Below are positions 7,140-14,681 of a stretch of DNA of 53,887 nucleotides, in pieces. Positions within the stretch are counted from its first letter, which is position 1. The number at the start of each line of letters is the position of its first letter. A program made the position numbers and the translations under genes. This DNA comes from a virus: the IMG/VR virus record IMGVR_UViG_3300050343_000164, positions 1 to 53,887 of that record; one strand, 5' to 3'. The notes below the pieces were generated by a model. That model saw nothing but the letters and a program-made list of their open reading frames with translations. It was not told the DNA's origin and did not search any database.

Positions 7140-8931
7140 TTTTGAGACTTACTACGACGTACAGGTTTCGCTACAAAAGATCTCTACAATGGAATACATC
7201 AGACACCCCATGTTCAAAGTGTGGGGTGTTGGCCTTCAAGTAGATGACGGCGAACCATACTGGGTGCCCGAAGACGAAGTTGAAGCTGCGCTTGCAGAGT
7301 TTGATTGGGATGACACTGCCCTTCTATGCCACAACACTCCGTTTGATGGCTTCATACTGACCCAATACTACAAAATCAAACCTGCCTATTACTACGACAC
7401 CGCAGCAATGGCACGAGGATGGTGGCCGGGACAAACAGCTTCTCTTAGAGCAACAAGCGAACGCTGCTTTCCACACGACGAAACTATGCGGAAAGGCACT
7501 GAGTTGGTAAACGCCAAAGGTATTTACGATTTGCCACCTGACATAGAAGAAGAGATAGCTGGTTACTGCAGGCAAGACGTTGCTTTGACTTACGCTATTT
7601 TCAAACAGCTAATAGAGGGATACCCACAAAGCGAGTTAGATCTTATAGATCTGACAACCACCATGTTCTGCGAGCCAATCCTGAAAATAGATAGGGAGCG
7701 GCTCACCATGTACCATGAAACAGAAGTCATGGCTGGTGAAACAGCAATCAGCAACAGTGGCTATTGTAAAAAGGTACTTGCCTCAAACCAAAAGTTTACC
7801 GCTGCAATCAAAGAAGATCTTGATATCACTGCCCCCACCAAAGTCAGCCCAACAACAGGCAAAGTAATACCTGCATTAGGCAAAAATGATGCTGGCTGGA
7901 AACAGATGCGCGCTATGTACCCAGAACACGAGCATGTGTGGGCTGGTCGAGTAGCGGTTAAATCCAGAATAAACGAGACAAGAGCAACACGCTTCCTGGC
8001 TGCAGCTGACCCCGTTACTGATACCCTGCCCGCTCCTTTGCGGTATTACGCAGCTCACACGGGCAGATTCGGAGGCACAGACAAACTTAATCTACAAAAC
8101 TTACCCAGAGGCAGTGAACTTCGTAAGTCTTTAATTGCCCCAGATGACCACCTTGTTTATGTCGCTGACCTGAGCAACATCGAAGCTCGCATGCTTGCAT
8201 GGCTTGCTGGTCAAGACGATTTATTAGCGCAGTTTGCTCACGGCGAAGACATCTACAGCAACTTTGCTGCAACTGTGTACAACAAGCCCATTGATAAGAA
8301 AGAACACCCTACCGAACGGTTTGTAGGCAAGACTGCAATCCTTGGTCTTGGTTACGGCATGGGTGCAAAGAAGTTCCAAGCAACACTTGCCGCCGGAGCA
8401 GCAGGTCCGTCGCTACAATTCTCAGACAGTCAAGCTGCGGGCGTAGTTACAAAGTATCGACAGTCCTATTACAAAATCCCAATACTTTGGAAACGCTTAG
8501 AAAACTTCTTAGCTATGTCACTGCAGCAACGCGGTACTTTGGATTACTCAGTATTACAATTTACTAATAATGAAATAATACTTCCAAACGCTATGTCATT
8601 GAAATATATGGACTTAAAAAACGAGGGAGGAGAATTAGTATATACAGGTAGAAACGGAAGAGAAAAGACCTATGGCGGAAGACTAACTGAGAACGTCGTC
8701 CAAGCCTTATCTAGAATCGTAATTACAGATGCAATGCTCAAACTAAGAAACGAATTAACCGAAGGTCAAGTTGCGCTAACTGTCCACGATGAAGTGGTAA
8801 TAGTTGCCCCAAATACTAACCCTGATGCTACAATGAATTCTATAATTGATATCTTGTGTACACCCCCGAACTGGGCAAAGGACTTGCCGCTAGACGCCGA
8901 AGGGGGATACGCCCATAACTACAGTAAATAA
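7114..8931 (+). CDS. DNA polymerase, family A, with 3'-5' exonuclease
   Basis: 605 residues from GTG 7114. An in-frame ATG at 7021 exists, but the DnaQ-like exonuclease begins right after the GTG (LLTLDFET, D9 and E11) and a GAGG SD is correctly placed. Exo II is about HNTPFDG, and Exo III is YCRQD (Y151, D155). Polymerase motif A is DLSNIEAR (D352, E357), motif B is R402...K406...Y414-G, motif C is HDE (558-560). It is the replicative polymerase of the phage and works with the primase/helicase two genes on. The normal fingers Tyr (Y414) is present. csrA follows 1 nt after the stop. Confidence 0.95.
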   Translation: MSKTLLTLDFETYYDVQVSLQKISTMEYIRHPMFKVWGVGLQVDDGEPYWVPEDEVEAALAEFDWDDTALLCHNTPFDGFILTQYYKIKPAYYYDTAAMARGWWPGQTASLRATSERCFPHDETMRKGTELVNAKGIYDLPPDIEEEIAGYCRQDVALTYAIFKQLIEGYPQSELDLIDLTTTMFCEPILKIDRERLTMYHETEVMAGETAISNSGYCKKVLASNQKFTAAIKEDLDITAPTKVSPTTGKVIPALGKNDAGWKQMRAMYPEHEHVWAGRVAVKSRINETRATRFLAAADPVTDTLPAPLRYYAAHTGRFGGTDKLNLQNLPRGSELRKSLIAPDDHLVYVADLSNIEARMLAWLAGQDDLLAQFAHGEDIYSNFAATVYNKPIDKKEHPTERFVGKTAILGLGYGMGAKKFQATLAAGAAGPSLQFSDSQAAGVVTKYRQSYYKIPILWKRLENFLAMSLQQRGTLDYSVLQFTNNEIILPNAMSLKYMDLKNEGGELVYTGRNGREKTYGGRLTENVVQALSRIVITDAMLKLRNELTEGQVALTVHDEVVIVAPNTNPDATMNSIIDILCTPPNWAKDLPLDAEGGYAHNYSK

Positions 8932-8932
8932 T

Positions 8933-9109
8933 ATGTCGCGACTGGTATTGACAAGGAAAGTCAACGATAAGGTCACCCTCTCCAAAGACGGTGAGCATGT
9001 CGCTACTGTAACAGTGGGTCGGATAGACCGAAACCAAGTCAGAATCGTATTCGAAGCAGACTCTAATGTAGAAATAACCCGAGAGCCTCGGGAAAAAAAG
9101 TCTGCCTAA
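8933..9109 (+). CDS. csrA: CsrA/RsmA-type RNA-binding translational regulator
   Basis: 58 residues, one base after the polymerase stop. LVLTRKV at 4-10 matches the first strand of CsrA (E. coli L4 and R6 correspond to L6 and R8). RNQVRI (33-38) matches GNQVRI. VEITRE keeps the RNA-binding Arg (R50, E. coli R44), although the usual His before it is Thr. There is about 4 residues of extra length in the loop after strand 1. CsrA dimers bind ANGGA sites, often in hairpin loops over an SD, and block or alter translation. No clear SD; translation is probably coupled to the polymerase. Possible phage targets are the leaders at 12418 and 45161. Confidence 0.9.
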   Translation: MSRLVLTRKVNDKVTLSKDGEHVATVTVGRIDRNQVRIVFEADSNVEITREPREKKSA

Positions 9110-9113
9110 CCAT

Positions 9114-9128
9114 ATTAGCGGGACTAAT
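9114..9128 (+). promoter_or_regulatory. ATTAG-N5-CTAAT element, copy 3
   Basis: Perfect copy, ATTAGCGGGACTAAT, 4 nt after the csrA stop and only 7 nt before the primase ATG. No separate SD is visible, so as RNA the loop would present the only purine-rich stretch (CGGGA) ahead of the start. Confidence 0.75.
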
Positions 9129-9135
9129 CTAAACT

Positions 9136-11634
9136 ATGAAGGTTACTTATCTTGGGGCCGCTAACGGCCTTAGACTGAGCAAACACTACGACGGTGAAAA
9201 TAAATTTACTCCTTACCCACATGTCAAAAAAGTAAACTCCTATCAGTATGACGTAGCGTCAATAGATGAGCTCTATAGCTCGGTTGTCGATAACGCAGCC
9301 ATTGGGAACTGTTTACTTAAAGGCAATCTAAAGCGAGAACTAGTAGAAGAAAGCCGTGCGGGCGCAAGCGACAAAGCATCGCCAAGCGGACTATTAGTTT
9401 TAGACTTTGACGGAATAAAGATTCCTGGCAGCAGCTTTGCACCTTACTGGAATATTGACAGTGACAAGTTCAAGCAAATAGCTGAAGCATTAATGAGATG
9501 CATGCCAGCTGAGTTGCAGAACGTAAGCTACATAGCACAAGCCTCATCAAGCATAGGCTTTAAGAACGACGCAATAAGCATGCATATAATTATGATGCTA
9601 GATGTACCGTTAGCTGCAAAAACAATCAAGCTTTGGCTGCAGCACGTCAACTACACGACTACGCTATTTGCAGATCAGTTAGAGCTAAGCGTTAACGGAC
9701 AGTCTCTAAAGTACCCGCTTGATATATCAGTAGCCGACAACAGCAAGCTTATCTTTATCGCGCCCCCAACCTTTACCGACAATAAGAACGATCCATTTAA
9801 CAGTGCGGACGATCGAATTGTATTAGTTAGCAAACAACACGATCAGCTGCAGCTTGCGTCGCTTGTTGCAAACCTTAGTCCTCAACAGGTCTATGAAAAA
9901 AGCCAAGTTATTAAGAACAAGCTGCGAGAAACTAGCGGGCTCAAAAAAGTTACTGAAAAAATTAAAGTAATGGACATCGATCGACAGCCGCAAGAAGTGC
10001 TATTAAACCCAGATCGAATGTCTATTGTGATTGCAGATACAACTAACACGCCGTACATCCGCTGCAACATAAACGGCGGAGACAGCAAAGCGTATTGGTT
10101 CAATCTTGATAACCCAATCTATATGCACAACTTTAAGGGCGAGCCGATATTTCTCATCGAACAAGCCGATAGCGATTTTTATCAGTCAATCTTTGACACG
10201 TTTGCTAGTGAGATGGAGAAAGAAGGCCGACCAGAGTATCCAGTTGTCTTTCGAGACTTCAATACCGACACGTATTGGAACGGGATTTATAACCCAAACA
10301 TCACTGAGTTTGAGGTGCTGAAGCCTACATCTCGACAATCAATTGAAGACTTTATGAGAACACACGGACGCCCTGCCCCAGACTTTGTGCCTGATGCAGA
10401 CATGTCGTTCGACCCAACAAACACAGGCCCAACAGTTGATCTCTCTACGATGCCTTATCGCATTAATACATTTAAACGCACAATGTATATGAACAACGCC
10501 ATCACACCAGAAGCTCCTATTGAGCTTGGCTACGTGACAACAATAGAAAACAAGTGCCCTACTATTTTCAAACTCATGCGACACATCCTCGGAGACGGAC
10601 AGCAAGAAGTAGAACGCTTCTTTAACTGGCTTGCTTATATCTACCAAACTAAAGAAAAAGCAAAAACTGCTTGGGTGTTAAGCGGAGTGCCTGGCACCGG
10701 GAAAGGCGTGTTTGCTTATCAAGTACTCCGTCCTTTATTTGGTGAAGAACAGGCTCCCGTTAAAACTCTAGAAAACCTTGAAGAGCAATTCAACTCATAC
10801 CTGCAGCGCGCACTAGTGTGTGTGGTAGATGAGTTTCATATGGCAAGCAGCACGGCTGCACAAAAGGTCGCAAACAAACTAAAGAATCAGATTACCGAGC
10901 CATCAGTAACAATACGTCGCATGCGATCAAATCAAGTTGAAGTCCCAAACTACACCAGCTTTATATTTTTAACGAACCATGTAGACGCAATTCGCATTGA
11001 ACCGGGCGATAGACGATACAACATCGCGCCTCGACAAGAAGAAAAACTGTTAGATAAGCATCCAGAAATAGTATCGGAATTTAAAAACATACCAAAAGAA
11101 TTGCTGCATTTCGCTGGCGCTTTAGAAACCTTTGCATACAACGAATCTCTTGTGCGAATGCCAGTAGACAACGAAGCAAAAAGACTTATGAAAACTGCAT
11201 CACTCAGCGTATTCGAGGAATTTTGCCAAGCGCTGCGCGAAGGATCTTTAGATTGGTTCAACGACGTATTAGATATACGCATCACAAATGTTATGAACTC
11301 AGGCGAAATTGACGCAGCACAACGCTTTGTTAAAAGCTGGGTGGCAGATGCTCACGCTAAAAACTACAGCATTATCCCCACTGACGCACTGCGAGTTGTA
11401 TTTAACGTACTGACTGAAGCGCGCCCGCCTCTGTCACCAATTGACTTTAAAAAGCGATTAACAAGAAACCGTGTGTCTGTGCAACGCAAGCGAGCAGCCG
11501 ACGCAGGCCGAGACGCGCACCCTATCCGAGGGGTAGTTGTAGACTGGAAGGCTAATCAGATGCAATTACAGTCGATTATTAAGGCTTATTTCACTAATGA
11601 AGACGATGCGCTCTTGCGTACCCGTGCTAATTAG
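9136..11634 (+). CDS. Primase-polymerase / SF3 helicase
   Basis: 832 residues. The N-terminal region has an archaeo-eukaryotic primase-like active site: LLVLDFDG (D90, D92) and SMHIIM (H150). The C-terminal region is a superfamily 3 helicase: Walker A GVPGTGKG (517-524, K523), Walker B CVVDEF (D565, E566), sensor FLTNH (N614) and arginines in PGDRRY (R626, R627). Such fusions unwind and prime phage DNA. The start has no conventional SD; the dispersed element ends 7 nt upstream, so the transcript might be nearly leaderless or coupled to csrA. The stop codon lies in element copy 4. Confidence 0.9.
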   Translation: MKVTYLGAANGLRLSKHYDGENKFTPYPHVKKVNSYQYDVASIDELYSSVVDNAAIGNCLLKGNLKRELVEESRAGASDKASPSGLLVLDFDGIKIPGSSFAPYWNIDSDKFKQIAEALMRCMPAELQNVSYIAQASSSIGFKNDAISMHIIMMLDVPLAAKTIKLWLQHVNYTTTLFADQLELSVNGQSLKYPLDISVADNSKLIFIAPPTFTDNKNDPFNSADDRIVLVSKQHDQLQLASLVANLSPQQVYEKSQVIKNKLRETSGLKKVTEKIKVMDIDRQPQEVLLNPDRMSIVIADTTNTPYIRCNINGGDSKAYWFNLDNPIYMHNFKGEPIFLIEQADSDFYQSIFDTFASEMEKEGRPEYPVVFRDFNTDTYWNGIYNPNITEFEVLKPTSRQSIEDFMRTHGRPAPDFVPDADMSFDPTNTGPTVDLSTMPYRINTFKRTMYMNNAITPEAPIELGYVTTIENKCPTIFKLMRHILGDGQQEVERFFNWLAYIYQTKEKAKTAWVLSGVPGTGKGVFAYQVLRPLFGEEQAPVKTLENLEEQFNSYLQRALVCVVDEFHMASSTAAQKVANKLKNQITEPSVTIRRMRSNQVEVPNYTSFIFLTNHVDAIRIEPGDRRYNIAPRQEEKLLDKHPEIVSEFKNIPKELLHFAGALETFAYNESLVRMPVDNEAKRLMKTASLSVFEEFCQALREGSLDWFNDVLDIRITNVMNSGEIDAAQRFVKSWVADAHAKNYSIIPTDALRVVFNVLTEARPPLSPIDFKKRLTRNRVSVQRKRAADAGRDAHPIRGVVVDWKANQMQLQSIIKAYFTNEDDALLRTRAN

Positions 11635-11644
11635 TTACACTAAT
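11630..11644 (+). promoter_or_regulatory. ATTAG-N5-CTAAT element, copy 4
   Basis: Perfect copy, ATTAGTTACACTAAT. It overlaps the stop codon of the primase gene and ends 10 nt before the ATG of the nuclease gene, again without an SD between. Nearly identical to copy 7 read on its coding strand (ATTAGTTGCACTAAT). Confidence 0.75.
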
Positions 11645-11654
11645 ACCTGACATT

Positions 11655-12422
11655 ATGTCGGACTTCAATATGACCGTTGCCAAGACACAATCAACTCGCC
11701 CTGACGCTGACAAAATCATGTCAGACAAGCCACCATTAGGCCCTGTCCGTGCATGGTCATACTCAGCACTTAAAGTATTTGAAGAGTGCCCTCACCGCAC
11801 ATTTCTATCTCGTGTCAAAAAAATAAAAGAGCCCTCTAGCCCTGCTGCAGACCGAGGCACGCAAATACACCAAGAAGCCGAAGACTATGTAAACGGTACG
11901 TTAGGTGAATTCCCAAGTAACTTAGAAAAATTTAAAGACGACTTCGAAACTCTACGAGCATTGTTTGCTGAAGCAAAAGTAGAACTCGAAGGCGACTGGG
12001 CTTTCACAGAAGAATGGGAAATATGCGGTTGGATGGAGAGTAGAACATGGGCTCGCATCAAACTCGATGCTTTAGTAAGAGAAGACGAGCAAAGCGCACG
12101 AGTCATCGACTACAAAACTGGCAAGAAATGGGGCAATGAAATTGGTCACAGCCAGCAAGCTTTGCTTTATGCCATTGCTACTTTTGTCAGATACCCATCG
12201 ATTGAGTTTGTGCAAACCGAACTGTGGTACTTAGATAAAGGTGAAACAACCGTTAAAACCTTCACAAGAGCAGAAGCAACACAGTTTCTTCCTGGCTTCC
12301 ACGCTCGCGCTACTCGCATGACAAGTGAATTTAATTTTGAGCCGTCGCCCTCAAAATCAGCATGCCGATGGTGCTCCTATAGAAAAGGCGATAACCCCGA
12401 GTGTGAATGGGGTATTGGCTAA
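11655..12422 (+). CDS. PD-(D/E)XK nuclease, Cas4/RecB-like
   Basis: 255 residues. Order of motifs: SYSALKVFEECP (C45), RGTQIH (H72), KLDAL (D138), IDYKTGK (D152, K154), and at the C-terminus CRWC and a further Cys (C237, C240, C250). This is the layout of Cas4/AddB-type nucleases, where four Cys hold a 4Fe-4S cluster. It likely processes phage DNA ends during replication or recombination. It follows the primase and shares the operon with the SNF2-type helicase downstream. There is no CRISPR array in the window. Confidence 0.88.
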   Translation: MSDFNMTVAKTQSTRPDADKIMSDKPPLGPVRAWSYSALKVFEECPHRTFLSRVKKIKEPSSPAADRGTQIHQEAEDYVNGTLGEFPSNLEKFKDDFETLRALFAEAKVELEGDWAFTEEWEICGWMESRTWARIKLDALVREDEQSARVIDYKTGKKWGNEIGHSQQALLYAIATFVRYPSIEFVQTELWYLDKGETTVKTFTRAEATQFLPGFHARATRMTSEFNFEPSPSKSACRWCSYRKGDNPECEWGIG

Positions 12423-12436
12423 CAACGGAGGTTAGC
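12418..12436 (+). promoter_or_regulatory. SD-sequestering hairpin with ACGGA loop, candidate CsrA site
   Basis: GCTAAC-AACGGAG-GTTAGC: a perfect 6-bp stem with a 7-nt loop. The SD GGAGG (12427-12431) lies in the loop and first stem base, 6 nt before the ATG. The loop contains ACGGA, which fits the ANGGA core bound by CsrA. The 5' arm overlaps the end of the nuclease gene. Confidence 0.7.
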
Positions 12437-12437
12437 A

Positions 12438-13235
12438 ATGAAGCAACAATTATTAGCTGCGATTGCAGCAAGCTTACTAATATCTGGATGTGCGTCTTCG
12501 ACAACTCAATATTACGAAGCAGTACAAGCTGCTGCACAGGCAAACGCTGCTGCTTCACAAGCAAAATTTGATGCCTTAGCACAAATAGCAAGCGCTGGAG
12601 ACGGACAAGCAGCATCTGCTGCAGTAATGGCTCTTGCACTGACGCAAACGCCTGTTGTAACTCCCCAACCACAACAATCAGAAGCTTTGAAGTGGGCTTC
12701 GGTGCTCGCAACTCCCATAAGCTCGCTTGGTATGATGTGGTTACAAACTGATTCTGCTAACACGATGGCCGAATACAACGCAGAAGTTGACTTAGCACGC
12801 ATCTCTGCAGACTCAGTCAATCAACAAGCGCTATACGGCTCCTTTGTTTCGTCCAACCAGATCACTGGTGACGTTGCCACGGCTGGTATGACTGCGATGG
12901 GCAACGTGGACTACACCCCCTTCGTTAATGGCATGGTCTCGCTGGGTGAGGCTGGGCTTAATTCCAACGTCTCCATCGCCACGGTCGGTTTAAACACGGC
13001 TGGCGAGCTTGGTGTTACCGGCATGAACAACCTAACCAACTTAGGTGCCGCTGGGATGACGGCTATACAAACCGTGGGAACAGAGGGGTTTGACGCACTA
13101 AATGCCTCCACTGCCGCGTGGCTTAACTACTCCGCAACAAGGGATACGACCTTTGCGGGGATGATGGCTACTGAACAGAGCGGATGCGTTGTTACAGCAA
13201 ATGCTGAAGGTCAAATAGTAGTGACCTGCCCTTAG
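12438..13235 (+). CDS. Phage lipoprotein, Ala/Gly/Thr-rich
   Basis: 265 residues. A type II signal peptide ends in the lipobox LISGC (C18), so the mature protein should be lipid-anchored in the host envelope. The rest is Ala/Gln-rich, then Gly/Thr/Asn-rich low complexity with repeated GMT/GLN/GVT-type turns, and a C-terminal segment with two Cys (SGCVVTANAEG). An early lipoprotein could serve in superinfection exclusion or envelope interaction; that is inference. Its SD is enclosed in a hairpin (12418-12436), and a terminator follows at 13285, so it forms a separately controllable step. Confidence 0.75.
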   Translation: MKQQLLAAIAASLLISGCASSTTQYYEAVQAAAQANAAASQAKFDALAQIASAGDGQAASAAVMALALTQTPVVTPQPQQSEALKWASVLATPISSLGMMWLQTDSANTMAEYNAEVDLARISADSVNQQALYGSFVSSNQITGDVATAGMTAMGNVDYTPFVNGMVSLGEAGLNSNVSIATVGLNTAGELGVTGMNNLTNLGAAGMTAIQTVGTEGFDALNASTAAWLNYSATRDTTFAGMMATEQSGCVVTANAEGQIVVTCP

Positions 13236-13284
13236 CAATTACATATTCCTAAACAAACTGCAGACCCCCTGGGTCACTCCTATT

Positions 13285-13311
13285 GACCTCGCTTATGCGG
13301 GGTCTTTTTTT
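13285..13311 (+). terminator. Rho-independent terminator with upstream alternative hairpin
   Basis: GACCTCGC-TTAT-GCGGGGTC (8 bp, one T-G) followed by seven T. Just upstream, GACCC-CCT-GGGTC (13263-13275) forms another hairpin, and GACCCC (13263-13268) could instead pair with GGGGTC of the terminator (13299-13304). The two foldings exclude each other. Confidence 0.85.
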
Positions 13312-13324
13312 ATCTGAGGTATTT

Positions 13325-13495
13325 ATGAAAAAACTAGTCAAAGCACTGCAATACATCGGCATAACTGGTCTCTCCTTTGTGCTTTTTTACAGTATCTATC
13401 TCATGTTTATAAGCGTTACCACTTTTGTATTACCAATCTTTTTTCTAATAGCGTTAGTCGTCGTTGTCGGTCTTCAACTAGAGAAAGAAGAATGA
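13325..13495 (+). CDS. Small membrane protein, two TM segments
   Basis: 56 residues from ATG 13325 (TGAGG upstream). An in-frame ATG at 13283 lies in the terminator and is rejected. Two hydrophobic stretches at about 11-30 and 34-50, short basic N-terminus and charged C-terminus (LEKEE). Size and topology fit a small holin-like protein, but it sits in the early region, away from the lysin. First gene after the terminator. Confidence 0.6.
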   Translation: MKKLVKALQYIGITGLSFVLFYSIYLMFISVTTFVLPIFFLIALVVVVGLQLEKEE

Positions 13496-13707
13496 TTTGG
13501 CTATCTCGGTTAATTACAGCAATAGAAGTATTTCTTTTTATCAAAGCCATGCAAAAAAAGAGAGAGGCGCAATGCTCAACAGCAAAGGACGAGTCACCGA
13601 ATGCTTCTTCATCAGAGAAGACGGAACACACATCCAGTACGAGCTCGCAACAGACCCACCAGAAGCAGCCTTCTGGTCAACCTACAAGCTCAAGCCAGGA
13701 CATATAA
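13492..13707 (+). CDS. Possible small membrane-anchored protein, doubtful
   Basis: Begins in an ATGA overlap with the gene before and has a hydrophobic N-terminus (IWLSRLITAIEVFLFIKAM), so translation initiation here is plausible. Beyond residue 27 the frame overlaps the better supported gene at 13572-13889 and its Ser/Thr/Gln-rich composition looks like an out-of-frame reading. It may be a real short anchor with a junk tail, or not a gene. Confidence 0.3.
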   Translation: MIWLSRLITAIEVFLFIKAMQKKREAQCSTAKDESPNASSSEKTEHTSSTSSQQTHQKQPSGQPTSSSQDI

Positions 13708-13889
13708 AAGTTGTTGGTAAATACGATCGAAAAATTAAAAGCGAACTAGCAAAGGAAATATGTAATGACATCAATCGCCGTGAAGCTAAAGTCACCAAGC
13801 AGCCGATCGAGAACAAGATACTTAAAAAGCGTCAAGCCGCCCGCGCTAAACATGCTAAAGCCGGGAAAAAACAACAAGAAGCTCGGTAA
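13572..13889 (+). CDS. Hypothetical basic protein
   Basis: 105 residues from ATG 13572, with GAGAGG upstream. An in-frame ATG at 13497 is rejected. The N-terminal half looks like a small beta-rich domain (GRVTECFFIREDGTHIQYEL). The C-terminal third is strongly basic (ILKKRQAARAKHAKAGKKQQ), suggesting nucleic acid binding. It overlaps the next gene by 38 nt. Confidence 0.55.
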   Translation: MLNSKGRVTECFFIREDGTHIQYELATDPPEAAFWSTYKLKPGHIKVVGKYDRKIKSELAKEICNDINRREAKVTKQPIENKILKKRQAARAKHAKAGKKQQEAR

Positions 13890-14463
13890 CAAGATAACCA
13901 AAGGGAAATGGAAAGGTCACCCTATGTACTCACTGACCTTAGAAGAACGCAACTCTTGTCCGGCTCATTGCGAGCAATGGGATAACTGCTACGGCAACAA
14001 CATGCCGTTCGCGCTGCGCTATGACCATGCTCATCCAGACTTCTATCTAATGCTGGAGCAGCAGATAGCGTCTCTTGCCATGAAGCATGAAGCAGGTTTC
14101 GTGATTCGGCTGCATGTACTAGGTGACTTTCACAGCACGGAGTACGTTGGCTGGTGGCGCAGCATGCTTAAAAAATACAAACCATTACACATCTACGGCT
14201 ACACACATCAGAGATCTTTTTCTGAGACTGGTTACGCCATAGTAAAAATGAACCGTAAATACGAGGAGAAATGCCGTGTTCGCTTTTCAGATGATACTTC
14301 TACTTTTTTTAGCACGCGAGTCGTCAAAGGAAGACCTGATGACTACACCTTTGGCAGAACAGATACACCCTGCCCTGAGCAAGCAAAACGCTTAAATAGC
14401 TGCGCTGAATGCACTATTTGTTGGGAATCTCGCGACCAAAGGGTTGTATTTTTCGAGCACTAG
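13852..14463 (+). CDS. Cys-rich phage protein of the GP88/DUF7227 type
   Basis: 203 residues from ATG 13852; an in-frame ATG at 13765 is deeper inside the previous gene. Signature: MYSLTLEERNSCPAHC then DNCYGNNMPFA, a central IRLHVLGDF, and a C-terminal cluster CPEQ...CAECTIC. I know this pattern from uncharacterised phage families (GP88/DUF7227-like). The spaced Cys suggest an Fe-S or zinc site. The alpha/beta core with LGDF would suit a radical-SAM-like or hydrolase fold, but I cannot decide. Weak SD. The dispersed element begins 1 nt after the stop. Confidence 0.65.
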   Translation: MLKPGKNNKKLGNKITKGKWKGHPMYSLTLEERNSCPAHCEQWDNCYGNNMPFALRYDHAHPDFYLMLEQQIASLAMKHEAGFVIRLHVLGDFHSTEYVGWWRSMLKKYKPLHIYGYTHQRSFSETGYAIVKMNRKYEEKCRVRFSDDTSTFFSTRVVKGRPDDYTFGRTDTPCPEQAKRLNSCAECTICWESRDQRVVFFEH

Positions 14464-14464
14464 T

Positions 14465-14479
14465 ATTAGTCTGGCTAAT
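14465..14479 (+). promoter_or_regulatory. ATTAG-N5-CTAAT element, copy 5
   Basis: Perfect copy, extended to TATTAGTCTGGCTAATA. It lies directly after the stop of the Cys-rich protein gene and 22 nt before the ATG at 14501, which has its own AGGAGGA SD downstream of the element. Confidence 0.75.
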
Positions 14480-14500
14480 ACATAACCGTCAGGAGGACAC

Positions 14501-14665
14501 ATGCGGATCAAAGTCGAGCTTCACCTCGATGACTACGAATGGGATGGCCGCACTCTCCTTTTAAAACTAACTCCTGCTGACGAATACATCGATGGCGAAG
14601 ACCCTGACCCCGAAGAAGTCATTGTCGAAGTGCCTGAAAAAACATTGAAAGTAATTGGAAAATAA
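14501..14665 (+). CDS. Short acidic hypothetical protein
   Basis: 54 residues with a strong SD (AGGAGGA) 4 nt upstream. Beta-rich, acidic (YIDGEDPDPEEVIVEVPEK). It is the first gene of the unit that continues into the helicase. No family recognised. Confidence 0.65.
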   Translation: MRIKVELHLDDYEWDGRTLLLKLTPADEYIDGEDPDPEEVIVEVPEKTLKVIGK

Positions 14666-14681
14666 ACATGAGACATAAAAC

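Noticed and set aside
9114-9128. The dispersed ATTAG element as a set of CsrA hairpins
   Set aside because: As RNA it forms a 5-6 bp hairpin, but only copy 3 has GGA in the loop, and the copies are not all close to an SD, so a DNA-level role is more likely.
7114-12422. A 2-aminoadenine (Z-genome) replication module, suggested by PolA next to a PrimPol-type primase
   Set aside because: No PurZ, DatZ or MazZ homologue is visible in the window; the polymerase looks like a general phage family A enzyme.
11655-12422. CRISPR adaptation gene cas4
   Set aside because: The protein has the Cas4/AddB Cys layout, but there are no other cas genes and no CRISPR array; it sits in a phage replication operon.
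12331-12711. Minus-strand ORF over the lipoprotein gene
   Set aside because: It lies antisense to a well supported gene, has no SD, and its Gln/Leu-rich composition mirrors the Ala/Gln codons of the lipoprotein.
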